Source of the DNA: JAGMXM01 sp964458325
GTDB lineage: Bacteria > Verrucomicrobiota > Verrucomicrobiia > Limisphaerales > UBA1319
Reading direction: 5' to 3'
DNA: 8,311 bases
Assembly (NCBI GenBank): GCA_964458325.1
Contig: CAYWIM010000130.1
Location: forward strand, 1 to 8,311
Numbering within the stretch: position 1 is the first letter of the stretch; each line of letters opens with the position of its first letter. The translations under genes and the position numbers were made by a program. Below the pieces are notes generated by a model that was not told the DNA's origin, ran no database searches, and saw only the letters and a program-made list of their open reading frames with translations. Positions 7,379 through 8,311 of the stretch are shown one piece after another.

Positions 7379-7522
7379 CTTCCTACCTATTCGGGCGGTG
7401 TTTGGCAAACGGGAATCGATACCGGGTCCCCGCTCGCGCCTCGGCTGGTTTGGCAGTATCAACTCAGGCTGGCGAAGTCTATTTACATGTTATCCTCGTT
7501 TGACTAGGCTGATCGGCAAGCG

Positions 7523-7536
7523 GCAAGAATCCTTGC
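7523..7536 (+). promoter_or_regulatory. Small stem-loop just before the sigma factor start
   Basis: GCAAG and CTTGC pair across the four bases AATC, ending two bases before the ATG at 7539. Just before it stands a tandem seven-base repeat, CGGCAAG twice (7514-7527). The stem would cover the place where a ribosome binding site should lie, and no good one is seen there. It might reduce translation from this ATG, or indicate that the real start is the ATG at 7575. The stem is short, so chance is a fair explanation. Confidence 0.25.
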
Positions 7537-7538
7537 AT

Positions 7539-8311
7539 ATGGACAGCGAGACGGGATCGAGGCGGGAGCGGTTTATGGTTCTGACCGGGCAGGTTGCCAG
7601 CGGTCAAATCACGCCGGAGGAATTCGAAGAATGGGGAGTGATCCTGTTGCAGGAAATCATTGCCATCGAACGCATTCTTCGTGTTCCGCCATGCGATGAG
7701 GGATCCAGCGCCGGCCTTGTTTATGAGAAGGTGATTGCCAACCTCGGTCTCATTCTTGGTGCCGAGAATCCCTGGGGTTATTTTTGGAAATTGGTGTTCA
7801 ACTCGGTCCGGGACCAACGGCGGCGTGTATGGCGTGAGCAGAAGCGTTTGGTCTCGCTCGATGGAGCCGATTCTGACGATGATCGTTCGCTGCTCGAGAG
7901 CCTGATCGGGGCGGATCCGGCGCCGGATGCCGCCGAGAACCTCTGCCGCCTCGAGTTCGGGCAAGCGATGGCCGATTGGCTGGCGGATTACCCAAACCAA
8001 GAGCACGCTGGATATTTCGATCTGTGGTATTGCAAGGAGTTCCGGATCAAGGAAATCGCTGAGATCTTTGAGGTGACGGAGAACCAGGTCCAGTTGGCGA
8101 TCGGACGGATCTTGAAACATTTACTGAGAAGTTTGGCGAAAGATCGGCAAGAGGATCTGCGTCAATACCCCGAGCGAGTTCATGCGGCGTGGTTGGATCG
8201 GTGGATAGCCAACGAATCCCTGAGCCGGATTGCCCAGGCAGGCGGCGTGAGCCGGGAAACGGCGGCAGCCGCTCTGATGCAAGTACGCCGTTTTTTGTTA
8301 AGGAACCGAGC
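7539..8311 (+). CDS. RNA polymerase sigma factor, sigma-70 family (ECF-like), continues past window edge
   Basis: The frame from ATG 7539 encodes 257 residues with no stop before the window ends. The segment NPWGYFWKLVFNSVRDQRRR (about 77-96) has the pattern of sigma region 2, where ECF factors read NPRxYLxxIxxNxxxDxxRR. After an acidic linker (about 104-135), residues about 162-199 (LWYCKEFRIKEIAEIFEVT, then QVQLAIGRILKHLL) form a region 4 helix-turn-helix of the kind that binds the -35 element. A second helix-turn-helix-like segment follows at about 218-256 (ANESLSRIAQAGGVSRET, then ALMQVRRFLLRN), which ordinary short ECF factors lack. The start is uncertain: ATG 7575, preceded by GGGAG, may be better than ATG 7539. 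The gene is divergent from the coiled-coil gene. Base composition is less GC-rich than in the recN to TIGR03790 block. No anti-sigma factor is visible; it could lie beyond the edge. Confidence 0.8.
   Translation, partial: MDSETGSRRERFMVLTGQVASGQITPEEFEEWGVILLQEIIAIERILRVPPCDEGSSAGLVYEKVIANLGLILGAENPWGYFWKLVFNSVRDQRRRVWREQKRLVSLDGADSDDDRSLLESLIGADPAPDAAENLCRLEFGQAMADWLADYPNQEHAGYFDLWYCKEFRIKEIAEIFEVTENQVQLAIGRILKHLLRSLAKDRQEDLRQYPERVHAAWLDRWIANESLSRIAQAGGVSRETAAAALMQVRRFLLRNR

Larger units (their letters stand above)
7340..7538. promoter_or_regulatory. Divergent intergenic region between coiled-coil and sigma factor genes
   Basis: These 199 bases separate two start codons pointing away from each other and so should contain both promoters. 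The left part is AT-rich (21 G or C in the 60 bases 7321-7380). A possible rightward promoter is TTTACA at 7482-7487, then 17 bases, then TAGGCT at 7505-7510, which is a good -35 but a weak -10. The leftward ribosome binding site lies just beside 7340. No coding frame here is convincing, although the sigma factor frame stays open upstream of its ATG. Confidence 0.4.

Noticed and set aside
7479..8120. Leftward open frame opposite the sigma factor
   Set aside because: The rightward frame carries sigma regions 2 and 4; the antisense product has no recognisable feature.

Overview
The window is a high-GC bacterial chromosome segment, most probably from Verrucomicrobiota (inference). This rests on the protein set: a REP-associated transposase tail, a sulfatase of the N-sulfoglucosamine sulfohydrolase type with a calcium-binding tail, a TIGR03790-type secreted protein and a caspase-like fragment. 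A planctomycete or related group cannot be excluded. No rRNA, tRNA or CRISPR array was seen.

Layout. Positions 1-175 hold the last codons of a rightward IS200-like/REP-associated transposase. A leftward block follows: a secreted sulfatase (216-1877) and the DNA-repair ATPase RecN (2031-3725). A short divergent intergenic region separates recN from a rightward pair that is probably co-transcribed: a PhnP-like metallo-beta-lactamase-fold hydrolase (3883-4665) and a secreted TIGR03790-type protein with a helical-repeat tail (4697-6409). These genes are dense and GC-rich, as expected of core chromosome.

From about 6410 rightwards the character changes. There is a broken caspase-like (peptidase C14) fragment that begins next to a perfect 14-bp palindrome and stops before the catalytic cysteine region. 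A leftward coiled-coil gene (6641-7339) runs into it, and the last ~37 codons of that gene are antisense to the caspase remnant. A 199-bp AT-richer divergent intergenic region follows, with a small inverted repeat. The window ends inside a rightward sigma-70-family (ECF-like) sigma factor with an apparent second helix-turn-helix at its C-terminal side (7539 to the edge). The right third therefore looks like accessory, rearranged DNA.

How the genes relate. The hydrolase and TIGR03790 protein form the only convincing operon. The sulfatase would act outside the cytoplasm on sulfated polysaccharide and needs a formylglycine-generating enzyme encoded elsewhere. RecN works in recombinational repair and is unrelated to its neighbours. 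The divergent sigma factor and coiled-coil gene may be a regulatory pair, but nothing in the sequence proves it. I did not find a clearly new complete system; the best leads are the sigma factor/coiled-coil pair and the caspase/coiled-coil junction.
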